Part shown: piece after piece, positions 41,461-49,360 of the stretch
Position numbering within the stretch: position 1 is the first letter of the stretch
How the letters are laid out: each line of letters opens with the position of its first letter
Origin: Palsa-504 sp963739615
Lineage (GTDB): Bacteria > Actinomycetota > Actinomycetes > Streptosporangiales > Streptosporangiaceae
Assembly: GCA_963739615.1 (NCBI GenBank)
Contig: CAVUBD010000035.1
Coordinates: 254,543 to 318,542, forward strand
Direction of reading: 5' to 3'
Length of the DNA stretch: 64,000 nt
Translations under genes and position numbers: made by a program
The notes under the pieces: model-generated
What the model was told of the DNA's origin: nothing
The model's database searches: none
What the model saw: the letters and a program-made list of their open reading frames with translations, nothing else

Positions 41461-42709
41461 GGTCCGGTACGGCCGCGGCGATCTCCAAGAGCCGGTTGTA
41501 CTTGGCCACGCGCTCGCCGCGGGCCGGGGCGCCGGTCTTGAGGCGGCAGGCGCCGGTGCCGACGGCCAGGTCGGCGATGAAGTGGTCCTCGGTTTCCCCG
41601 GACCGGTGCGAGACGAACTGCCGGTAGCCCGCCTGCCGGCAGATCGCCATGGCCTCCAGCGTCTCGGTGACGGTGCCGATCTGGTTGAGCTTGATGAGCG
41701 CGGAGTTGGCGATGCTCCGCTCGATGGCGCGGGTGATGATGGCCGGGTTGGTGCAGAAAACGTCGTCGCCGACCAGTTCGGTGGTGGCGCCCAGGCGCGC
41801 GGTGAGTGCGATCCAGCCCTGTTCGTCGTCCTCGCCGAGGCCGTCCTCGATCGAGTGAACGGGGAACTGCTCGGTGATCAGCGCCAGGCGGTCGATCATG
41901 TCCCCGCTGGACAGCAGTTCGCCGGACACCTTGTAGCGGCCGTCCGGCTGGCGGAATTCCGATGCGGCCAGGTCGAGCGCGATCGACACGCCCTCAGGGC
42001 CCGCCTTGTAGCCGGCGTCGGTGATGGCCTGCACCAGCAGGCGGAGGACCTCTTCTGGCTCGCTTACCTCCGGGGCGAAGCCGCCCTCGTCGCCCAGCCC
42101 GGTGGATAGCTTGCGGCCGGAAAGCTCCCGGCGCAGCGCGCTGTAGACCTCGGCGCCCGCACGGACCCCTTCGGCCAGTGAGGGCGCGCCGATCGGGGCG
42201 ACCATGAACTCCTGGAAGTCCAGCGCGTTGGCTGCGTGCGCGCCGCCGTTGAGCACGTTGAAGTGCGGGACCGGCAGCGACGGGGTAACACCGTCCGGGG
42301 TGAGCCATTGCCACAGCGGTACTCCGGCCGAGGCGGCCAGCGCGCGAGCGAGCGCCATCGAGGTTCCCACGGTGGCGTTGGCGCCGAGCCTGCTCTTGTT
42401 CGCGGTACCGTCCAGGTCGATCATGGCCTGGTCGGCCTCGGCCAGCGAGGCCCAGGACCGGCCGCCGAGCAGGTCCCGGATTTCGGTGTTGACGGCCGAG
42501 ACCGCCCCCAGGACCCCTTTGCCCTCGTACCTGTCCGGGTCGCCGTCGCGACGCTCGACCGCTTCCCGCGAGCCCGTGGAGGCACCGGACGGGACCCCGG
42601 CGCGGGCGGTGGTGCCGTCCGCCAGTCGCACGGTCACCGCCACCGTGGGCCGCCCACGTGAGTCCAGGATCTCCAGTGCGGACAGGTCCGCGACGTTGAA
42701 AGCAGGCAT
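41441..42709 (-). CDS. eno: Enolase
   Basis: 422 residues, complete. 2-phosphoglycerate dehydration in glycolysis. Key motifs: LDSRGRPTVAVTV, PSGASTGSREAVE, FNVLNGGAHAANALDFQEFM, STGLGDEGGFAPE (catalytic Glu), HSIEDGLGEDD (metal), LIKLNQIGTVTETL (catalytic Lys) and FVSHRSGETEDHFIADLAVG. It is free-standing and divergent from the sulfonate operon; it may be a second enolase. The gene next to it is a pflB/hydrogenase graveyard. Confidence 0.98.
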   Translation of the reverse strand: MPAFNVADLSALEILDSRGRPTVAVTVRLADGTTARAGVPSGASTGSREAVERRDGDPDRYEGKGVLGAVSAVNTEIRDLLGGRSWASLAEADQAMIDLDGTANKSRLGANATVGTSMALARALAASAGVPLWQWLTPDGVTPSLPVPHFNVLNGGAHAANALDFQEFMVAPIGAPSLAEGVRAGAEVYSALRRELSGRKLSTGLGDEGGFAPEVSEPEEVLRLLVQAITDAGYKAGPEGVSIALDLAASEFRQPDGRYKVSGELLSSGDMIDRLALITEQFPVHSIEDGLGEDDEQGWIALTARLGATTELVGDDVFCTNPAIITRAIERSIANSALIKLNQIGTVTETLEAMAICRQAGYRQFVSHRSGETEDHFIADLAVGTGACRLKTGAPARGERVAKYNRLLEIAAAVPDLRYGMS

Positions 42710-42936
42710 CGTTTGTTTCTCCTTGCTAGTGGCGGCATGGCAGCCGCCAGCTGAGCTATCAGTTCACCAGGACCGGATCGTCCCGCCGTCCGGGGCTGCG
42801 GCGGTAGTGACTTACGGCCCGACTCGCCAGCCATCCTGGATCATCTCGGCCGCCGCTGGTGGCTAGCGGCGGCATTTCCTTCCTCTCGCTCGGAAGACGG
42901 CCTCCAGTGCCGCGTGCCGGCTCCCTCACGGCACCT

Positions 42937-42980
42937 TTGTCAATAAAATCTATTGACTTTATAGACAATTACCCTAGGGT
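42937..42980 (+). promoter_or_regulatory. Promoter and palindromic operator of the sulfonate operon
   Basis: A 32-bp imperfect palindrome (42937-42968, arms TTGTCAATAAAATC and GACTTTATAGACAA) overlaps a candidate -35 TTGACT (42953). A -10-like TAGGGT (42975) sits 16 bases further. A repressor here would block the promoter; the permease ATG is at 42987. A sulfur-responsive regulator is plausible but not identified. Confidence 0.6.
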
Positions 42981-42986
42981 GGTGCC

Positions 42987-43805
42987 ATGGGTCACCTCAG
43001 CCGGGCTCGGGGGCCAGTATCCGGGCCTCCGTCTGCCGCCCTGCACTGGCTGCGGCGGCTCAGCCTGGTCGCTCTCGTCGGCCTGTGGCAGGCGGCCAGC
43101 AGCACCGGGATCCTTCCGGCGAGCAAGCTGGCCTCTCCGGTCTCGATCGTGCACACCGCCTACACCCTGGTCGTCACCGACTCGCCCACCTACGGGACGC
43201 TGCAGGCCTCGCTGCTGGCGTCCTGCCAGCGCTGGGCGATCGGCCTGGCGCTCGGCGTCGCCATCGGCGTGCTGCTCGCGGTCATCACCGGGCTCAGCCG
43301 GGTGGGCGAGGCGGTCGCCGACCCGCTCCTGCAGGCGCTGCGCAGCGTTCCGCTGCTCGGGCTGATCCCGCTGTTCATCGTGTGGTTCGGCATCGGGCAG
43401 CTCCCGAAGGTGCTTTTCGTCCTGCTGTCGGCGCTCTTCCCGATGTACCTCAACGCGTTCGCCGGCATCCGTTCCGTGGACAGCAAGCTCGGCGAGCTCG
43501 GCCACGTCCTCGGCCTGCGCCGGAGCGAGATGATCCGGCACATCGTGCTGCCCGGTGCGCTGCCCCAGGCGCTGACCGGGCTGCAGCTCAGCGTGGTCTT
43601 CTCGATGCTCGCGCTCGTCGTCGGCGAGCAGATCAACGCGACCAGCGGGCTCGGCTTCATGATCACCCAGGCGGAGCAGTTCCTGGACAACAGCGTGATC
43701 ATGGTCGCGCTCATCGTCTACGCCATCCTCGGCGTGCTCGCCAACGGCGCGGTGCGCCTGCTGCAAACAAGGGCACTGGCGTGGCGCCGCGACTTCACCG
43801 GCTAG
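42987..43805 (+). CDS. ssuC: Sulfonate ABC transporter permease
   Basis: 272 residues with about six transmembrane segments. SVPLLGLIPLFIVWFGIGQL and FRSVD-SKLGELGHVLGLRRSEMIRHIVLPGALPQALTGL (the EAA loop contacting the ATPase) define the SsuC/TauC/NrtB class. It imports alkanesulfonate or taurine. First gene of an operon; the ATPase follows after about 26 bp. Confidence 0.95.
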   Translation: MGHLSRARGPVSGPPSAALHWLRRLSLVALVGLWQAASSTGILPASKLASPVSIVHTAYTLVVTDSPTYGTLQASLLASCQRWAIGLALGVAIGVLLAVITGLSRVGEAVADPLLQALRSVPLLGLIPLFIVWFGIGQLPKVLFVLLSALFPMYLNAFAGIRSVDSKLGELGHVLGLRRSEMIRHIVLPGALPQALTGLQLSVVFSMLALVVGEQINATSGLGFMITQAEQFLDNSVIMVALIVYAILGVLANGAVRLLQTRALAWRRDFTG

Positions 43806-43831
43806 AGCAAGGGCATTTTTCCGAACGGGCC

Positions 43832-44566
43832 GTGGTGTCCGCCCCGGATCCCGCGCTCGCCGGCCCGGCGGCGTCGGTCCGCGGGCTCAGCCGCAGCTTC
43901 GGCGGCCGTGCCGTGCTGGCCGGCCTGGACCTGGACATCGCGCCGGGGGAGTTCGTCGCGCTGATCGGGCGCAGCGGCTCGGGCAAGTCGACGCTGCTGC
44001 GCGCGCTGGCCGGCCTCGATCACGAGGTGAGAGGCCAGATCTCGGTGGCGGGCCCGGTGTCGGTCGCGTTCCAGGAACCCCGGCTCGTGCCGTGGAAGAA
44101 GGTGCTGGCCAACGTGGCGCTCGGGCTGCGGGCCGCCGACCCCCAGGCCAGCGCCCGCACCGCGCTGGAGGAGGTCGGGCTGGCCGAGCGCGCTTGGGCC
44201 TGGCCGGTCACGCTGTCCGGTGGCGAGGCGCAGCGGGCCTCGCTGGCGCGGGCCCTGGTCCGCGAGCCGCGCCTGCTCCTGCTGGACGAGCCCTTCAGCG
44301 CGCTCGACGCGCTGACCAGGATGGCCATGCACCGGCTGGTGCTCAGCCTGTGGGCCCGGCACCGGCCCGCGGTGCTCCTGGTCACCCATGACGTGGATGA
44401 GGCCCTGGCGCTCGCCGATCGGGTCCTCGTCCTCGGCGAGGGGCGGATCGCCCACTCCTCGTCCATTACCCTGCCGCGGCCGCGGGACCGTGACCAGCCG
44501 CAGCTGGTCGCGCTGCGGCTGCGGCTGCTGACCGAACTCGGCGTTCCCGCCGGGGAAACTGACTGA
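43832..44566 (+). CDS. ssuB: Sulfonate ABC transporter ATP-binding protein
   Basis: 244 residues from GTG 43832 (GTG 43835 equivalent). Walker A GRSGSGKST, Q-loop VAFQEPRLVPWKKVL, signature LSGGEAQRASLARALV, Walker B LLLLDEPFSALD and H-loop VTHDVDEALAL. The QEPRLVPW sequence is typical of the SsuB/TauB/NrtD group. Confidence 0.95.
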   Translation: MVSAPDPALAGPAASVRGLSRSFGGRAVLAGLDLDIAPGEFVALIGRSGSGKSTLLRALAGLDHEVRGQISVAGPVSVAFQEPRLVPWKKVLANVALGLRAADPQASARTALEEVGLAERAWAWPVTLSGGEAQRASLARALVREPRLLLLDEPFSALDALTRMAMHRLVLSLWARHRPAVLLVTHDVDEALALADRVLVLGEGRIAHSSSITLPRPRDRDQPQLVALRLRLLTELGVPAGETD

Positions 44567-44583
44567 TCACCTTAGGGAACCAC

Positions 44584-45603
44584 ATGATAAAGAGACCGGG
44601 ATTTCATGCTGCCGTGACGCTCGCGCTGGCCGGGCTGGCCGCGGCGGGCTGCTCGTCGTCGTCGAGCACGGGCAGTTCCGCCGCGAGCACATCCAGCCCG
44701 TCGGCGTCCGCGGTGAACCTGTCCTCGGTGACGCTGAACATCGGCGACCAGAAGGGGACCGGGGCCGAGGCGGTGCTGTCGGCGGCCGGCCTGCTGAATA
44801 CCCTGCCATTCCACGCCACCTGGTCCGACTTCACCTCAGGACCGCCGATGCTGGAGGCCATGGCCTCGGGCTCGGTCGACATCGGCGGCGTCGGGGACGC
44901 ACCGCCGGTCTTCGCCGCGGCCGGCGGCGAGTCCGTCGAGATCGTCGGCGCCCGGACGACCGCCGGGGACCAGGACGCGGTGGTGGTGCCGAAGAACTCG
45001 CCGATCACGTCCATCCAGCAGCTGAAGGGCAAGAAGATCGCCTACGGTTCGGGCAGCTCGGCCAACTACAACCTGCTGACTGTGCTCACCAAGGCCGGTC
45101 TGACCAAGAAGGACGTCACGCTGGTAAACCTGCAGCCGGCCCTTGCCCTGGCTTCGTTCACCTCGGGTTCGGTGGACGCCTGGGACATCTGGCCGCCCTA
45201 TGTCCAGCAGGTGGTCGCGCAGGACGGCGCCCGCGTGCTGGCGACCGGATCCGGCTACGGCAGCCCCTACTCCTTCGAGGTGGCGTCCAAGGCCGCCGTG
45301 GCTGACCCGGCCAAGGCTGCCGCGATCAAGGCCTACCTGGTCACGCTAGACAAGGCCTACGTCTGGGCCGCAACGCACCCTTCCGCCTGGGCCGTCGCCT
45401 GGGGAAAGGCGTCCGGGCTGCCCGCCAGCGTCATGGATGTGGCCGCGAAGGTGGACGCCACCACCCCGGTCCCGGTAACGAGTGCGATCGTCGCCTCGGA
45501 GCAGAACCTGGTCAACCAGTTCTACGCGGCCGGTCTCGTCCCGACCAAAGTTGACATTTCCAGCTACATAACCACGGAGTTCAACAGCACGGTGAGCGGA
45601 TAG
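44584..45603 (+). CDS. ssuA: Sulfonate-binding lipoprotein
   Basis: 339 residues. Lipoprotein signal with lipobox LAAAGC near residue 24 and a Ser-rich linker. The SsuA/NMT1-type fold has TLNIGDQKGTGAEAVLSAAG, MASGSVDIGGVGDAPPVFAA and DAWDIWPPYVQQVV. The ligand is probably an alkanesulfonate. It lies 17 bp after the ATPase gene. Confidence 0.94.
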   Translation: MIKRPGFHAAVTLALAGLAAAGCSSSSSTGSSAASTSSPSASAVNLSSVTLNIGDQKGTGAEAVLSAAGLLNTLPFHATWSDFTSGPPMLEAMASGSVDIGGVGDAPPVFAAAGGESVEIVGARTTAGDQDAVVVPKNSPITSIQQLKGKKIAYGSGSSANYNLLTVLTKAGLTKKDVTLVNLQPALALASFTSGSVDAWDIWPPYVQQVVAQDGARVLATGSGYGSPYSFEVASKAAVADPAKAAAIKAYLVTLDKAYVWAATHPSAWAVAWGKASGLPASVMDVAAKVDATTPVPVTSAIVASEQNLVNQFYAAGLVPTKVDISSYITTEFNSTVSG

Positions 45604-45674
45604 CCGTGGTCGGGCCGGTTATGTAGTCTAAAACAGTCGGAAATATCGGATGTTACTGGCAATGGGAGACCCGC

Positions 45675-46859
45675 ATGGCGCCGTCGCTGCGATTTCACTG
45701 GTTCCTGCCCACCAACGGTGACGGGCGGGACATCGTCGGCGGCGGGCATGGCGTCGCCACCGGCGCGGCCGGGACGATCCGGCCTGCCTCGGTCAAGTAC
45801 CTGGGGCAGATCGCGCGCAGCGCCGAGCAGCTCGGGTTCGAGGCGGCGCTGACGCCCACCGGCGTGTGGTGCGAGGACGCCTGGCTGACCACCGCGATGC
45901 TGGTGGAAGTCACGGAACGGCTGAAATTCCTGGTGGCGTTCCGGCCCGGGCTTATCTCACCGACGCTGGCCGCGCAGATGGCCGCGACGTTCCAGCGGCA
46001 CTCCGGCGGCCGGTTGCTGCTCAACGTGGTGACCGGCGGCGAGGCAGCGGAGCAGCGGGCCTACGGCGACTTCCTGTCCAAGGACCAGCGCTACGAACGG
46101 TGCGGCGAGTTCCTGGACATCGTGACCCGGCTGTGGCGGGGTTCGACCGTCACGGTTTCCGGCACCCACCTGCGGGTCGAGGGCGCCCGGCTGTCGCGGC
46201 TGCCCGATCCGCTGCCGCCACTGTATTTCGGCGGCTCGTCGCCGTCCGCGGGGCCGGTGGCCGCCCGTTCCAGCGATGTCTACCTGACCTGGGGTGAGCC
46301 GCCCGCCGCGGTAGACGCGAAGCTGCGCTGGATCGACGGGCTGGCGCGGGATCTTGGCCGGTCGCTGCGGTACGGGATCCGGTTGCACGTGATCAGCCGG
46401 GACACGGCGGACGAGGCGTGGCGGCAGGCCCGCCGCCTGATAGAAGGCGTGGACGAGGCGATGATCAGGTCGGTCCAGGAGGGCCTGGCACGCAGCGAAT
46501 CAGAGGGGCAGCGCCGGATGCTCTCGCTTCACGGTGGCCGCATGGACCGGCTGGAAGTGTCGCCGAACCTGTGGGCCGGCGTCGGCCTGCTCCGCGGGGG
46601 GGCGGGCACGGCGCTCGTCGGCAGCCACAACGAGGTCGCCGACCGTCTCGAGGAGTATGCCGGTCTGGGCATTTCCGAGTTCATCCTGTCCGGGTACCCG
46701 CACCTGGAGGAGGCGTACTGGTTCGGCGAGGGGGTGCTGCCGATCCTGCGCCAGCGCGGGTTGTGGCAGCCGCCGCATCCCGCGGCGGAGCAGGACGGTA
46801 CCGTCAACGAGGTCCCGTTCGCGCCGACGTCCGGTGCGGTTCGCTCGGCCGCGTCGTAA
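45675..46859 (+). CDS. ssuD: FMNH2-dependent alkanesulfonate monooxygenase
   Basis: 394 residues, bacterial-luciferase fold. FHWFLPTNGDGR at the start, VWCEDAWLTTAMLVE, FRPGLISPTLAAQMAATFQR and LLLNVVTGGEAAEQRAYGD are SsuD hallmarks. It cleaves the C-S bond of alkanesulfonates to sulfite plus aldehyde using FMNH2 from the next gene. ATG 45675 follows GGGAGACC. Confidence 0.96.
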   Translation: MAPSLRFHWFLPTNGDGRDIVGGGHGVATGAAGTIRPASVKYLGQIARSAEQLGFEAALTPTGVWCEDAWLTTAMLVEVTERLKFLVAFRPGLISPTLAAQMAATFQRHSGGRLLLNVVTGGEAAEQRAYGDFLSKDQRYERCGEFLDIVTRLWRGSTVTVSGTHLRVEGARLSRLPDPLPPLYFGGSSPSAGPVAARSSDVYLTWGEPPAAVDAKLRWIDGLARDLGRSLRYGIRLHVISRDTADEAWRQARRLIEGVDEAMIRSVQEGLARSESEGQRRMLSLHGGRMDRLEVSPNLWAGVGLLRGGAGTALVGSHNEVADRLEEYAGLGISEFILSGYPHLEEAYWFGEGVLPILRQRGLWQPPHPAAEQDGTVNEVPFAPTSGAVRSAAS

Positions 46860-46877
46860 CCGGGAGGTTCGGAACCC

Positions 46878-47402
46878 ATGCGGATCGCCGTAGTCACCGG
46901 CAACCCCAAGCCCGCGTCCCGCACGCACGGCGTCGCGCTGGCGGTAGCCGGGGCGCTGGCGGCGGCGCTCGCGGCAACGCCGCCCGGCCCGGCCGTCCCG
47001 CCGCATGTGGTGGTCGACCTGGCCGAGCATGCGCCGGGCCTGTTCGACTGGTCCGCGCCGGAACTGTCCCGGCTGGCCGGCGAGGTCGCCGCCGCCGAGG
47101 TGGCGATCTTCGCGTCGCCTACCTACAAGGCGGCGTACACCGGGATGCTCAAGGCCTTCCTGGACCGCTACGGCAGTAACGGCCTCGCGGGCACGGTCGC
47201 GGTGCCGGTCATGACCGGCGGCTGGGCCGGGCACATGCTCGCGGTCGAGGTGCACCTGCGGCCGGTGCTCGTGGAGCTCGGCGCCACGGTGCCTGCCCGC
47301 GGGCTGTACGTCACCGAACCCGAGCTGGGTGACCTGGACGCCGCCGTGTCGAAGTGGGCGCAGAACGCCATCCCGCTGATCCGCCGCGCCCTGACCCGCT
47401 AG
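46878..47402 (+). CDS. ssuE: NAD(P)H-dependent FMN reductase
   Basis: 174 residues, flavodoxin-like. VVTGNPKPASRTHGVALAVAG binds the FMN phosphate. FASPTYKAAYTGMLKAFLDRY and PVMTGGWAGHMLAVEVHLRPVL fit the SsuE/MsuE family. It supplies FMNH2 to SsuD, 18 bp downstream of it. A partial second copy of its 3' half lies at 54416-54665. Confidence 0.95.
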   Translation: MRIAVVTGNPKPASRTHGVALAVAGALAAALAATPPGPAVPPHVVVDLAEHAPGLFDWSAPELSRLAGEVAAAEVAIFASPTYKAAYTGMLKAFLDRYGSNGLAGTVAVPVMTGGWAGHMLAVEVHLRPVLVELGATVPARGLYVTEPELGDLDAAVSKWAQNAIPLIRRALTR

Positions 47403-47478
47403 GTGCCGGCCGGATCGTAAATTGCTACTATGGCGATAGGATAAGTAGGATTATCTCAGGCCGACCAAGAGGGCAGCA

Positions 47479-47898
47479 ATGATCGACGTTGTCACGATCC
47501 GCACGCCGTCGCTGGGGGACCGGAGCTACCTGGTCACCGACGGGGTGGCCGCGCTGGTGGTGGACCCGCAGCGCGATATCGACCGGGTGCTGGCCGCCGC
47601 CGCCGTGCGCGGGGTGACGGTGACGCACGTGTTCGAGACGCACATCCACAACGACTACCTCTCCGGTGGCCTGGCCCTGGCCCGCGTGACGGGCGCGGCC
47701 TACCACGTGAACGCCGCCGACGTGGTGGCGTTCGACCGGGTCAGGGTGGCCGATGGCGACGTGCTGACGGCGGGGGCGTCGATGCGGGTGCGGGTGATCG
47801 GCACGCCTGGCCACACGTTCACCCACCTGGCCTACGCGCTGGAGGACGTCACTACCGGCGAGGTGGTCGCGGTGTTGTCCTTGCCGGCCAGCAGGTAG
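47479..47898 (+). pseudogene. Truncated persulfide dioxygenase-like metallo-beta-lactamase
   Basis: 139 codons. YLVTDGVAALVVDPQRDIDR, FETHIHNDYLSGGLALAR (HxHxD, metal site) and GTPGHTFTHLAYALED (third His) are the N-terminal part of ETHE1/rhodanese-fusion type hydrolases. At about 47876 homology stops and a few foreign codons lead to a stop. About two thirds of the family length is missing. It follows ssuE and fits the sulfur theme, but is unlikely to be active. Confidence 0.82.
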
Positions 47899-48413
47899 GG
47901 CACCTGGTAATCGGTCTGGGTCAGGTCGAGCGTGAAGCTCGTCGGGCTGTTCACGATCACCTTGGAGATGACGGCCAGTTCCGCGGCGATGTTGGAGTTG
48001 GCCTGGGTCTGGCCGCGGTGGATGTTCTCCTTCACCGCCTCCGCGTTGAGCGACGTCCCGTCGGTGAACGTGAGGCCCGGCCGGAGCGTGAACGTCACGC
48101 TCTTGCCGTTCGGGGCGTAGGTCCACGACGTCGCCAGCCCGGGCCCGACATTGCCATTGGGCTCGAGGGTGGTGATCGAGGCGTACACGAGCCCAAGGGC
48201 GTGCATGTCCCACCCGGCGCTCGACGTGACCGGATCCCACGACGTCGGGAGCTCCCACTCCCAGTTCACGGTCCCGCTCGCCCCGGCAGCGGCCGACGTC
48301 GAGGCGGTCGACGTGCTGGCCGTGCTGCTGCAGGCGGCAGCGACCATCGAGACGGCGAGAACGGCGGCCAAGGACGCGAGGCTACTACGGACAGCGCGCG
48401 GACGAATGGACAT
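47878..48413 (-). pseudogene. N-terminal fragment of a peptide/nickel-type binding lipoprotein
   Basis: From ATG 48413: a lipoprotein signal (SLAAVLAVSMVAAACSS, lipobox AAAC), then SBP_bac_5 start motifs (WEWELPTSWDPVTSSAG, FTLRPGLTFTDGTSLNAEAV and YQVPYLLAGKD). After about 178 residues the homology ends at 47878 and the frame runs into the antisense of the beta-lactamase fragment. The family is about 500 residues. The rest and the other transporter genes are absent. Confidence 0.8.
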
Positions 48414-48563
48414 CGACGGGCTCCTGTCGAGATGAGGGACACCGCCTTCCACGCCTTCGTAGCCTGGTGCATCCGGAGCTGTCACTGTAAATCACATAAA
48501 AACGATTGGTCAAGTAGGAATTAGGTGCGGCCGTGTGCAGGCGGTTGTCCGCAGTGCCCAGCA

Positions 48564-49343
48564 TTACGCCTTCCGCGTCACCAGCCGCCCGGCGGCGAGG
48601 GCAGCGGTGTCGACGTCGTCGAGCGTGCTGACCACGAGATCGGCGCCGGCCGTGGCCAGCAGTTCTGCGTCGCCTGCCCGCGCGATCCCGATCGCGGCCA
48701 TGCCGCCGGCCTTCGCTGCCTGGACACCAGCGGACGCGTCCTCGAGCACCACCGCGTCGCGTGGTTCGACGCCGAGCTCGCGCGCGGCGGTCAGGAAGAT
48801 CTCGGGGTCCGGCTTGCCGCGGGCGAAGTCGCGCCCGGAGACGTCGGCGCCGAAGTAGTCAAGCAGCGTCAGACCGGGCCGTAGCGACGGCGATGAGATC
48901 CCCTGCTCCTGCGCGAACGCGTCGAGCCGGATCTTGCGCAGGAACAACGCCGCGTTCTTCGACGACGACGCGTCCGCGATCAGCGCGCCGGCGTCTTTGA
49001 CCGCGATGACGAAACGCAGCGCGTCTGGATACGCGGTGAAGTCGCCGGCCTCGATGAGGCGCACGACCATCTCCTGCTTGCGGTGCGCGTACTCGGCGAC
49101 CCGTCTGTCGGCGTCGGGCACCTGGAAGTAGTCGAGCGCGGCGCGAGCACCGCTCGCACGCGGCTTGCCCGAGACGTGCTCCTGGTAGACGCGAGACGTG
49201 AAAGCCTCCGGCAACCACGTCGTGCGGTCGCGTATGTCGCGCCAGCCCGATTCCATGAGCTCGCCTAGCGATTCGCGCCACGCGGTCTCGTGCGGCGAGT
49301 CGACCAGGACCCCGTCGACGTCGAAAATCACTCCCCTGAACAT
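48564..49343 (-). CDS. pgmB: HAD-superfamily beta-phosphoglucomutase
   Basis: 259 residues. GVIFDVDGVLVDSPHETAW (catalytic Asp pair), DASSSKNAALFLRKI (motif II Ser), GKPDPEIFLTAARELG (Lys) and VVLEDASAGVQAAKAGGMAA (acidic motif). It converts beta-glucose-1-phosphate to glucose-6-phosphate, the product of the GH65 phosphorylase encoded 17 bp upstream. Confidence 0.93.
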   Translation of the reverse strand: MFRGVIFDVDGVLVDSPHETAWRESLGELMESGWRDIRDRTTWLPEAFTSRVYQEHVSGKPRASGARAALDYFQVPDADRRVAEYAHRKQEMVVRLIEAGDFTAYPDALRFVIAVKDAGALIADASSSKNAALFLRKIRLDAFAQEQGISSPSLRPGLTLLDYFGADVSGRDFARGKPDPEIFLTAARELGVEPRDAVVLEDASAGVQAAKAGGMAAIGIARAGDAELLATAGADLVVSTLDDVDTAALAAGRLVTRKA

Positions 49344-49360
49344 CGGCGCACGTCCTCCTG

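Noticed and set aside
47479..47898. MBL-fold gene as a functional persulfide dioxygenase
   Set aside because: Homology stops abruptly at about 47876 and the C-terminal two thirds are missing.
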